64,000 bases of DNA from Litorimonas sp964352855 (GTDB lineage Bacteria > Pseudomonadota > Alphaproteobacteria > Caulobacterales > Maricaulaceae). This document shows positions 19,408-26,682 of this stretch, in pieces (the first letter of the stretch is position 1; each line of letters opens with the position of its first letter). A program made the translations under genes and the position numbers. The stretch spans positions 1-64,000 of the forward strand of contig CAYGTR010000014.1 of NCBI GenBank assembly GCA_964352855.1, read 5' to 3'. Below the pieces are notes generated by a model, which saw nothing but the letters and a program-made list of their open reading frames with translations, made no database searches and was not told the DNA's origin.

Positions 19408-20018
19408 TGAAAACTTTTCTTCTTTCTCTCACGGCAGTGACAGGTTTAGCCGTAGCCGGATGTTCAGTCCTGCCCGACCCCAAACCTGCGGATGTTATTT
19501 ATCGTTTGGGTAGTATCCCTGAGACTGTACCCGCCAATGAGGACGCCTTCGTCATTCGCATTGACCGCCCGAGCGCGCCTATCGTCTTTCAAACACGCGA
19601 TGTGATAATTTCTCCTGATGGGCAACGATTGGCCTCTGCGTCACAAGCCCAGTGGTCAGAAGTGATGCCTGTCTTGGTGCAGCAAGCCTTTATTGATGTG
19701 CTGGCGGCCAATCCGACTTTGATCGGCGTTATGCCAGCCTCCGGCGCCAGAACGGATACGCGCGTTCAGATAACCATTAAAAACTTTGAGGCGCAATTTG
19801 ATCAGGGTGAGGGTGCAGCGCCTTTGGCTGTTGTCGAATTTTCCGTTACTTTTGCTAATGCGTCGAATCGTAATCTGCTGGACACTTATAATGTTCGCAA
19901 GACTCAGCGCGCAGAAGCCGCCTCTGTGTCTGCGATTGTAAATGCGATTTCCAAAGCCAATGTCGACGCGCTCACAGATATTACAGAGTGGTTGGCAGCG
20001 GCATCGGCGAAGATTTAA
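19404..20018 (+). CDS. ABC-type transport auxiliary lipoprotein (PqiC/YmbA-like)
   Basis: This is an outer-membrane-facing lipoprotein that works with an MCE-protein transporter. The signal peptide ends in the lipobox AVAGC (Cys19) followed by SVLPDPKPADVIYRLGS. The domain pattern (IVFQTRDVIISPDGQRLASASQAQWSEVMPVLVQQAFIDVL) resembles the ABC-type transport auxiliary component family. It overlaps the MCE gene by 4 bp and is the last gene of the operon. Confidence 0.8.
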   Translation: MMKTFLLSLTAVTGLAVAGCSVLPDPKPADVIYRLGSIPETVPANEDAFVIRIDRPSAPIVFQTRDVIISPDGQRLASASQAQWSEVMPVLVQQAFIDVLAANPTLIGVMPASGARTDTRVQITIKNFEAQFDQGEGAAPLAVVEFSVTFANASNRNLLDTYNVRKTQRAEAASVSAIVNAISKANVDALTDITEWLAAASAKI

Positions 20019-20034
20019 GCGACTTAATCTTTTG
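20010..20034. terminator. Bidirectional terminator between convergent genes
   Basis: AAGATT (20010-20015) plus AAG (20017-20019) pair with CTT (20023-20025) plus AATCTT (20026-20031), giving 9 bp with one bulged T and a CGA loop, then a T-run on the plus strand. The stem contains the stop codons of both convergent genes, so it can end both transcripts. Confidence 0.55.
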
Positions 20035-20563
20035 TTCCGCTGAAGCGCCTGCGGATAAGAAATCCAATTGTGAAGAGAACCATCAATGTGACGGCCACAA
20101 GTGGCAGCATCATTTCGAGCTTGTCCCCCACCATCTCACCCAGATAGTGACATAGCGCAAAGATGATAACCGTGTATAAAAAGGCGGTTATACCAATAAT
20201 TACGCAATATTTAGGATAAGACACCCCAAAATAACCACAGGCCACATAAGCCGGCACACGGGCAAGAGGCAGGAACCTTGCGCCTAACAAAGTGACGAAT
20301 GTATGTCGCTGCACCTTATCTTGTAGATTAGCGACATGTTTCTTTTCTGTAAAAGCTTTGGCGCGTGGATTCTTAAGGGCGGCCCAACCGATCCAGTATT
20401 TCCATATATCGGAGAGGAAGAGTCCAATCAGGATCACAAAAAAGATATTGGGAAAATGGGCAGGGTTAGACGCTGATAGGGTCGCAGCCGCCAAAACAGC
20501 GGCGTCCTCTTGCACAAAAGGGCCAATGGCGATGCCGAGATATAAGAGCCAATTTGGATCCAT
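20024..20563 (-). CDS. DedA (SNARE-associated / VTT) family membrane protein
   Basis: DedA-family proteins are polytopic inner-membrane proteins linked to lipid-carrier flipping and membrane homeostasis. The 179-residue product has the acidic pair in GPFVQEDAAVLAAATL, the family motif ARFLPLARVPAYVACGYFGV, and about five hydrophobic segments. It is somewhat short for the family. It converges on the Mla operon; no direct link is shown, though both act on envelope lipids. Confidence 0.8.
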   Translation of the reverse strand: MDPNWLLYLGIAIGPFVQEDAAVLAAATLSASNPAHFPNIFFVILIGLFLSDIWKYWIGWAALKNPRAKAFTEKKHVANLQDKVQRHTFVTLLGARFLPLARVPAYVACGYFGVSYPKYCVIIGITAFLYTVIIFALCHYLGEMVGDKLEMMLPLVAVTLMVLFTIGFLIRRRFSGTKD

Positions 20564-20790
20564 GTTACTGTTGTCTTTGAAAGAAAGGGGTTAAGATGCT
20601 CTTAGGGAGTGCGTCCGTGATTTGATTTCCTTAGGTATCATATGAAATTAAGCCTGATTCAAGCCTTTGTCCCCATTGCGTCTGTGAACACTCCGTGACA
20701 TAAGGCGCGAAATTTTGAACCCCTGATTTGGGGCAGTAAGGCCCTATGCTTTGTTCGCCCTCAAACATTGACACACGATGGATAGCCGTC

Positions 20791-22131
20791 ATGCAAATTA
20801 AAGAACTGAAATCCGAAGGCCTGAGCTTCACATATTCTGTGACAGTTCCAAAAGAAGACCTTTCTGCCAAACTTGATGCAAAAATCAAGGAAATGCAGCC
20901 TCAAGTCTCTCTGAAAGGTTTCCGTCCCGGTAAAGTCCCTGTTGCACACATTAAAAAGATGTTTGGACAGTCCATCATGAAAGATGTTGTCGAAGAGACG
21001 GTCAATGAGACATCGCAGCAAGCCATCAATGATAATAAGCTTCGTCCTGCCGGACAGCCTAAAATTGACCTCCGTGCCAATGGCGAAGAAGTGACAAAAG
21101 GCAAAGCGGATCTTGAATACCAACTGACAGTCGAGTCTATCCCTGAATTTGAGCCTGTTGATCCAACAAAGCTGAAATTTACACGTTTGAAATATGAAGC
21201 GACAGATGCAGATATCGATGAGCGTCTGGCCGAGCTTGGCCAAGGTCAAAAATCCTATAAGAAAAAAGCCAAAACTGCGAAAGCTAAAAAAGACGATGCC
21301 GTTCTGATTGATTTTGTCGGCACAATTGAAGGTGAAGCCTTTGAAGGCGGCACCATGGAAGGTCATCAGCTCGTTCTCGGCTCAGGCACATTTATTCCAG
21401 GTTTTGAAGACCAACTGATTGGCGTCAAAGCCGGTGATGAATTGGACGTGAAAGTCACATTCCCGACTGATTACCAAGCGGCTGACTTGGCGGGTAAAGA
21501 AGCCGTCTTCGCCACAAAAGTTCACGAAGTCCAAGGCGCGACAGATGCCAAGATTGATGATGATTTTGCGAAAAATTTCGGTCTTGATGATTTGGCCGCA
21601 CTTAAAGAAGCCGTGAAAGGTCAATTTGAGGGTGAGCTCGACATGCAGTCCCGTATGAAATTGAAGCGTGCCATTTTGGACGAGCTCGACAAGAAACATA
21701 GTTTCGATCTGCCCGCCGGTATGGTTGAGGCTGAGTTTGCAAACATCTGGCAGCAAGTTCAGGCCGAAAAAGAGGCCGGTCAATTGGACGAAGATGACGC
21801 CAAGAAAACAGATAAGCAGCTTGAAAAAGACTATCGCAAGATTGCAGAGCGTCGCGTGCGTCTCGGTCTCGTCTTGGCTGAAATGGGCCAAAAAGAAGAG
21901 GTTCAAATCACTAATGAAGAACTTCAGCAAGCCATGATCGGTGAAGCCCGTCGTTATCCCGGCCAAGAGCAGCAAGTGATTGAGTTTTATCAGAAAAATC
22001 CACAAGCCATAGCGCAACTTCGCGCGCCAATCTATGAAGAAAAGGTCGTTGACCTGATCATCGAGAAGGCAAAAGTCACGGATAAGACAGTCGAAAAAGA
22101 TGAACTCTTCAAAGAAGACGAAATGATCTAA
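20791..22131 (+). CDS. tig: Trigger factor (ribosome-associated chaperone)
   Basis: Trigger factor binds the ribosome exit tunnel and folds nascent chains; it is also a peptidyl-prolyl isomerase. I start at the ATG at 20791 (MQIKELKSEGLSFTYSV). The frame runs 15 codons further upstream without need. The ribosome-binding loop reads GFRPGKVPVAHIKKMFG. The FKBP-type domain begins DDAVLIDFVGTIEGEAFEGG and carries GTFIPGFEDQLIGVKAGD. The C-terminal chaperone arms follow, with a 446-residue total and a charged tail. A clear terminator follows. Confidence 0.96.
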   Translation: MQIKELKSEGLSFTYSVTVPKEDLSAKLDAKIKEMQPQVSLKGFRPGKVPVAHIKKMFGQSIMKDVVEETVNETSQQAINDNKLRPAGQPKIDLRANGEEVTKGKADLEYQLTVESIPEFEPVDPTKLKFTRLKYEATDADIDERLAELGQGQKSYKKKAKTAKAKKDDAVLIDFVGTIEGEAFEGGTMEGHQLVLGSGTFIPGFEDQLIGVKAGDELDVKVTFPTDYQAADLAGKEAVFATKVHEVQGATDAKIDDDFAKNFGLDDLAALKEAVKGQFEGELDMQSRMKLKRAILDELDKKHSFDLPAGMVEAEFANIWQQVQAEKEAGQLDEDDAKKTDKQLEKDYRKIAERRVRLGLVLAEMGQKEEVQITNEELQQAMIGEARRYPGQEQQVIEFYQKNPQAIAQLRAPIYEEKVVDLIIEKAKVTDKTVEKDELFKEDEMI

Positions 22132-22197
22132 ATATTTGAAATGTCTAAGTGTTACTTTGGAATGCCATCCTAAATATTATCAGGCAAACCTTTCAAA

Positions 22198-22226
22198 AAC
22201 CCGGTCAAGATGGCCGGGTTTTTTAT
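22198..22226 (+). terminator. Rho-independent terminator after tig
   Basis: AACCCGGTC (22198-22206) pairs with GGCCGGGTT (22212-22220) with one G-U pair, then a run of T. It lies 67 bp past the tig stop. Confidence 0.85.
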
Positions 22227-22334
22227 TTTATAAAGCGATACAATAACACCTAGTGAGATATAATATATTTATAACACCATATTAATGTGTTTTTCTTAGA
22301 CTAACTTTCCAAATGTTCGTTGGGAGGGAATCTC

Positions 22335-23804
22335 TTGCAAAATTATGATTTTGTTGTTGTGGGGGCAGGTCCTGCCGGGCGCCGCGGGGCCATTCAAGCG
22401 GCTAAGGCTGGCAAGTCGGTTCTTTTGATTGATAAGGGATTTAAGGTTGGGGGCGTCTGCCTTCATACGGGCACAGTCCCGAGTAAAACTTTGAGGGAAA
22501 CCGTTCTTAATCTATCGGGATTTCGAGAGCGTGGTTTCTATGGTCGGTCTTACAAAGTAAAATCAGATATTAGTGCCGATGACCTCAAGCAAAGATTGGG
22601 GTTAACCGTTGCGCATGAGGTCGAGGTTATTGAAGATCAATTGAGACGTAATAATGTTACAGTGATTAGTGGGACTGCAAAGTTTCTAAGCGAGAGCCGC
22701 ATACATATTGCATTGCCTGAGGGTGACGGGCAGGTTGTGAGCTTTGATAAGGCGCTTTTGGCTGTCGGAACAAAACCTTTCAGACCCGATTATGTGCCTT
22801 TTGATGGAGAGCGCGTCTTTGATTGCGCGGAAATTCTTAAAATAGAGCGATTGCCCAAATCACTTACGATTATTGGAGCCGGCGTTATCGGCATTGAATA
22901 TGCCTCCATCTTCAATGCGCTAGATATACCAGTCACAGTGATTGAACCCAGAGATACAATTTTAGATTTTTTGGACTCTGAAATTGTGAGTGAGTTTATG
23001 AATGAATTAAAATCTCGGGGGATTGAAATGTCCTTAGGCAGCAAAGCTACTCACTTTAAAAATGATGGAAGCCGTTGTTTCGTTAAATTGGATAACGGGC
23101 GCGTTATTCAATCGGATATGATTTTGTTTGCGGCAGGGCGTGTCGGAGCAACAGATAATTTGGGATTGGAGAATTGTGGTTTGGTTGTGGATCATCGGCG
23201 CCGTATAAAAGTAAATGGACGGAGTTTTCAAACCCAAATACCGAACATCTACGCTGCTGGGGATGTCATTGGATTCCCAAGTCTCGCATCCACCTCCATG
23301 ATGCAGGGTCGTATTGCGGCTTGTCATGCCTTCAAAATTCCGATGTCCACGCCGCCGGATTACTTCCCCTATGGTATATATTCCGTGCCTGAAATATCCT
23401 CTATAGGTCTAACCGAAGAAGAATTACGCAGTAAAAAAATCCCTTATGAATGCGGTATTGCAAGGTTGAGAGAGACTTCTCGCGGTCAGATCATGGGCAT
23501 TCAATCCGGAATGTTGAAGTTAGTCTTCGAACTTAATTCGCGCCAACTCCTGGGCGTTCACATACTCGGGGAGGGGGCAACCGAACTTGTTCATATCGGG
23601 CAGGCTGTTCTGAATCTGAACGGTAAATTGGAATATTTCATCGATAATATCTTTAATTACCCCACGCTTGCAGAAGCCTATAAAATTGCAGCGCTGGATG
23701 CTTGGAATAAAATGCAAAGCATCGAGCATGAAAAAACAGCGAAAGATTCCTCCGATTTTGAAAACAGCATCTACAATCCACTGAACAATCTTAAAACAGC
23801 GTAA
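22335..23804 (+). CDS. sthA: Soluble pyridine nucleotide transhydrogenase-like flavoprotein
   Basis: The best fit is SthA, which interconverts NADH and NADPH pools. The protein (489 aa from the TTG at 22335, with GGGAGGG 6 nt upstream) has FAD-binding FVVVGAGPAG, a second dinucleotide fold (TIIGAGVIGIEYASIF), FAD motif IYAAGDVIGFPSLAS, and the C-terminal dimer domain (NYPTLAEAYKIAALDA). The redox loop reads GGVCLHTGTVPSK. Dihydrolipoamide dehydrogenase and its relatives have a second Cys where this has Thr, and the single-Cys form is typical of SthA. So a disulfide reductase role is unlikely. It stands alone between terminators and a DCC-family gene. Confidence 0.78.
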   Translation: MQNYDFVVVGAGPAGRRGAIQAAKAGKSVLLIDKGFKVGGVCLHTGTVPSKTLRETVLNLSGFRERGFYGRSYKVKSDISADDLKQRLGLTVAHEVEVIEDQLRRNNVTVISGTAKFLSESRIHIALPEGDGQVVSFDKALLAVGTKPFRPDYVPFDGERVFDCAEILKIERLPKSLTIIGAGVIGIEYASIFNALDIPVTVIEPRDTILDFLDSEIVSEFMNELKSRGIEMSLGSKATHFKNDGSRCFVKLDNGRVIQSDMILFAAGRVGATDNLGLENCGLVVDHRRRIKVNGRSFQTQIPNIYAAGDVIGFPSLASTSMMQGRIAACHAFKIPMSTPPDYFPYGIYSVPEISSIGLTEEELRSKKIPYECGIARLRETSRGQIMGIQSGMLKLVFELNSRQLLGVHILGEGATELVHIGQAVLNLNGKLEYFIDNIFNYPTLAEAYKIAALDAWNKMQSIEHEKTAKDSSDFENSIYNPLNNLKTA

Positions 23805-23847
23805 TTTAGCCGCGTGTTTTGAAGTTTTAAATTTGTTAAAGGTGAGT

Positions 23848-24252
23848 ATGGCTCACACTTTCTTGGTCTTTGATACGAATTGCGTGCTGTGTAGCGGGGC
23901 TGTTCGGTTTATTTTAAATCATGAGCGAGATCAGGGCATTCAATTTGTCAATGCGTGGTCGGAGGCGGGCCTTGCGATTGGCGCTGAGCATGGTCTGAGC
24001 CAAGAGGGTTTGAACAACACATTTTTATTCGTCAGCCAAGGGCAGGGTTTTACCCATTCCACAGCGACGCTAGAGCTGGCGCGTCACCTCAAAATGCCGT
24101 GGCGTGCCTTGCGCATATTTTGGATTTTGCCGAAGCCTGTCAGAGATTGGGCTTACCTCTTTATTGCGAAACGACGTTATCGCCTATTTGGGTATAAAGA
24201 GAACTGTCTGGTTATCCGTCCGGACGAAAAACACCGCTTTATCGATGCCTAG
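23848..24252 (+). CDS. DCC family thiol-disulfide oxidoreductase-like protein (DUF393)
   Basis: Members of this family carry an N-terminal DxxCxxC motif and are predicted thioredoxin-like proteins; their partners are mostly unknown. Here the motif is DTNCVLCSGAV (Cys12 and Cys15 from the ATG at 23848, which has AAAGG 5 nt before it). The rest fits the family: FLFVSQGQGFTHSTATLELARHL and the basic FIAKRRYRLFGYKENCLV. It is 134 residues long and about 40 bp downstream of sthA, so co-transcription is possible. Confidence 0.8.
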   Translation: MAHTFLVFDTNCVLCSGAVRFILNHERDQGIQFVNAWSEAGLAIGAEHGLSQEGLNNTFLFVSQGQGFTHSTATLELARHLKMPWRALRIFWILPKPVRDWAYLFIAKRRYRLFGYKENCLVIRPDEKHRFIDA

Positions 24253-24398
24253 GTCCTCGATCTAAGCGTGAGGCAAATTTACCATGTGAATCGAAGACGC
24301 ATTGACCCCCTTGATAAGGCGTTCTAGCGTAGCAATATAACAGCTATATTCATCCGCTGGTTTGCGATATTTGCAGACCCTTTTAATCAGGAAATTCC

Positions 24399-25016
24399 AT
24401 GTTTGATCCCCTAGACCAGTTAACCAACTACCTTATCCCGACCGTTGTCGAGCAGTCCAGCCGCGGCGAACGCGCTTTTGATATTTACTCACGCCTTTTG
24501 CGAGACCGTATTATTTTCCTCTCCGGCCCGGTTGAAGACGGGATGGCTGCGTCTATTACAGCTCAGCTTTTATTCCTTGAGAGCGAAAACCCGAAAAAAG
24601 AAATCTCCATGTATATCAACTCACCAGGGGGGGTAGTGACGTCCGGCATGGCGATTTATGACACGATGCAATATATCAAATCTCCTGTATCGACCGTCTG
24701 TATGGGACAGGCCTGTTCTATGGGGTCACTCCTTTTGGCGGCGGGTGAGGCGGATATGCGTATTGCCCTGCCGAATGCGCGTGTCATGGTGCACCAACCC
24801 TCGGGTGGTTTCCGCGGGCAGGCTTCTGATATTCAGCGCCACGCCGAAGATATCTTGTCGATGAAGAAGCGGTTGAATGAGATTTATGTGAAACACACAG
24901 GAAAAAAATACGCTGTTATTGAGAAAACCCTCGACCGTGATCACTTCATGACTGCTGAAGAGTCCAAAGAGTTCGGTATTGTCGATCACGTTTACACAAC
25001 GCGCGGCGAGAAATAA
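24399..25016 (+). CDS. clpP: ATP-dependent Clp protease proteolytic subunit
   Basis: ClpP is the barrel-shaped serine protease that degrades substrates fed by ClpX or ClpA. The 205-residue protein shows the catalytic Ser in GQACSMGSLLLAAG, His in RVMVHQPSGGF, and Asp in LDRDHFM. The family opening (LIPTVVEQSSRGERAFDIYSRLL) is also clear. CAGGAAATT precedes the ATG. A terminator and a separate clpX leader follow, so the two genes are adjacent but probably have separate transcripts as well. Confidence 0.97.
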   Translation: MFDPLDQLTNYLIPTVVEQSSRGERAFDIYSRLLRDRIIFLSGPVEDGMAASITAQLLFLESENPKKEISMYINSPGGVVTSGMAIYDTMQYIKSPVSTVCMGQACSMGSLLLAAGEADMRIALPNARVMVHQPSGGFRGQASDIQRHAEDILSMKKRLNEIYVKHTGKKYAVIEKTLDRDHFMTAEESKEFGIVDHVYTTRGEK

Positions 25017-25048
25017 TCGTTTCGCTTGCGGTGGATATTAACTGTAAA

Positions 25049-25083
25049 AAGGCGGCATCATTTGTGATGTCGCCTTCTCTTTT
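25049..25083 (+). terminator. Rho-independent terminator between clpP and clpX
   Basis: A 12-bp stem (25049-25060 with 25065-25076, one G-U pair) with the loop TTTG is followed by a pyrimidine-rich TCTCTTTT. Confidence 0.8.
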
Positions 25084-25085
25084 GA

Positions 25086-25115
25086 CTTGAAACCTCCCTC
25101 ATTTACGTGTCCTAT
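25086..25115 (+). promoter_or_regulatory. Possible heat-shock-type promoter for clpX
   Basis: CTTGAAA at 25086-25092 matches a sigma-32 -35 element, and CCTAT at 25111-25115 could be part of a -10. The spacing is a few bases too long for the classic form. The site lies between the clpP terminator and clpX. It is weaker than the lon promoter. Confidence 0.3.
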
Positions 25116-25246
25116 GAGGTGTATTTTGACGAGGCCGTAAGGCGGAATTAAGAAAACAGCGCTAAGGTGATATGAAAATGTCACTTTCGGCATTGAAATT
25201 GCAAGGGTTTTGATCGGACAAAACCTCGAATGGAACGAAGAAGACT

Positions 25247-26512
25247 ATGAGCAAAACAACAAGCGGTGATTCCAAAAATACGCTCTACTGCTCGTTCTGC
25301 GGGAAGAGCCAACATGAAGTTCGCAAACTCATAGCCGGCCCGACTGTGTTCATCTGTGATGAATGTGTCGAGCTCTGCATGGATATCATTAAGGAAGAGG
25401 GCAAAGGCTCGATTGCGAAGACATCTGAGGGTGTGCCGACGCCAAAAGATATTTGTGAAACGCTCGATGATTACGTTATCGGTCAATCCCATGCCAAGCG
25501 CGTGCTGTCTGTGGCTGTTCATAACCATTATAAGCGCCTGAACCATGCCGCCTCTAATCCTGATGTCGAGCTCGCCAAATCGAATATCTTGCTCGTCGGG
25601 CCGACGGGTTGTGGCAAAACGCTATTGGCTCAGACTTTGGCGCGTATTTTGGATGTGCCCTTTACAATGGCCGACGCCACAACATTGACCGAAGCCGGTT
25701 ATGTCGGCGAAGATGTTGAGAACATCATCCTAAAATTGCTCCAGGCTTCTGATTATAATGTTGAGCGTGCCCAACGCGGTATTGTCTATATTGATGAGGT
25801 CGATAAGATTTCACGTAAATCTGATAATCCGTCCATCACACGCGATGTCTCGGGTGAGGGCGTACAGCAAGCGCTGTTGAAGATTATGGAAGGCACAGTG
25901 GCCTCCGTGCCGCCACAAGGCGGCCGTAAGCATCCGCAACAAGAGTTTTTGCAGGTGGATACGACGAATATTCTCTTTGTTGTCGGCGGAGCCTTTGCCG
26001 GTCTTGATAAAGTCATATCCAACCGGGGTGATAAGAAATCCATCGGTTTTGGCGGTGAAGTCAAAGGTCTGGATGATCGTCGTGTGGGCGACATTCTGCA
26101 AGACGTCGAGCCCGATGATCTGACGCGATTTGGTCTTATCCCTGAATTTGTGGGCCGTTTGCCCGTTATTGCGACCTTGACGGACCTTGACGAGGAAGCG
26201 CTAGTCACGATTCTCACGCAGCCGAAAAATGCCTTGGTCAAGCAATATGAAACGCTCTTTGATATGGAAGATGTCAAACTGACATTTTCTGAAGATGCGC
26301 TCAAAGCGATCGCGAAGAAAGCCTTAGCCCGTAAAACCGGGGCGCGGGGTTTGCGTTCAATCATGGAGGGCATCTTGTTAGACACAATGTATGATCTTCC
26401 TTCCTATGAAGGTGTCGCAGAAGTCGTCATCAATGCCGAGGTCGTGAACGGGAAGGCTGAGCCACTTATCGTTCATTCTGAGACTGAAAAAACACAAGAT
26501 AAGGCGTCGTAA
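25247..26512 (+). CDS. clpX: ATP-dependent Clp protease ATP-binding subunit ClpX
   Basis: ClpX is the AAA+ unfoldase that recognises tagged substrates and feeds them to ClpP. The 421-residue protein has the N-terminal zinc finger with four Cys (YCSFCGKSQHE and FICDECVELC). It also has Walker A GPTGCGKTLLAQ, Walker B IVYIDEVDKI, the pore loop GYVGEDVE, and sensor motifs to RKTGARGLRSIMEG. It follows clpP by 230 bp and has its own terminator. Confidence 0.98.
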   Translation: MSKTTSGDSKNTLYCSFCGKSQHEVRKLIAGPTVFICDECVELCMDIIKEEGKGSIAKTSEGVPTPKDICETLDDYVIGQSHAKRVLSVAVHNHYKRLNHAASNPDVELAKSNILLVGPTGCGKTLLAQTLARILDVPFTMADATTLTEAGYVGEDVENIILKLLQASDYNVERAQRGIVYIDEVDKISRKSDNPSITRDVSGEGVQQALLKIMEGTVASVPPQGGRKHPQQEFLQVDTTNILFVVGGAFAGLDKVISNRGDKKSIGFGGEVKGLDDRRVGDILQDVEPDDLTRFGLIPEFVGRLPVIATLTDLDEEALVTILTQPKNALVKQYETLFDMEDVKLTFSEDALKAIAKKALARKTGARGLRSIMEGILLDTMYDLPSYEGVAEVVINAEVVNGKAEPLIVHSETEKTQDKAS

Positions 26513-26533
26513 TTGATGTTTTGTTTGAAAAAG

Positions 26534-26560
26534 AAGCCGCTCCTTGTGAGCGGTTTTTTT
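26534..26560 (+). terminator. Rho-independent terminator after clpX
   Basis: AAGCCGCTC (26534-26542) pairs with GAGCGGTTT (26548-26556), with a 5-nt loop and a T-run to 26560. Confidence 0.85.
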
Positions 26561-26604
26561 ATGCATAAGTGTCTGAGATGCGCTGATAAAATATGCGAAT
26601 CGGC

Positions 26605-26633
26605 CTTGCACGTTCTGGGGGTGCGCCCCATCT
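26605..26633 (+). promoter_or_regulatory. Sigma-32 (heat shock) type promoter of lon
   Basis: CTTGCAC (26605-26611) is followed after 14 bp by CCCCATCT (26626-26633). This closely fits the known sigma-32 pattern (CTTGAAA, 13-15 bp, CCCCATnT). It sits 50 bp before the lon start and after the clpX terminator. lon is a heat-shock regulon gene in other proteobacteria, which supports the reading. Confidence 0.7.
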
Positions 26634-26682
26634 ATAGGAAATGATAAAAGCGCGATGATACGCGCTATGAAAAGGATTTATG

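Noticed and set aside
21382..22017. 211-residue frame on the minus strand
   Set aside because: Antisense shadow of trigger factor, with low-complexity Leu/Phe content.
22335..23804. Dihydrolipoamide dehydrogenase
   Set aside because: The second redox-active Cys is absent, and no pyruvate or oxoglutarate dehydrogenase genes are near.
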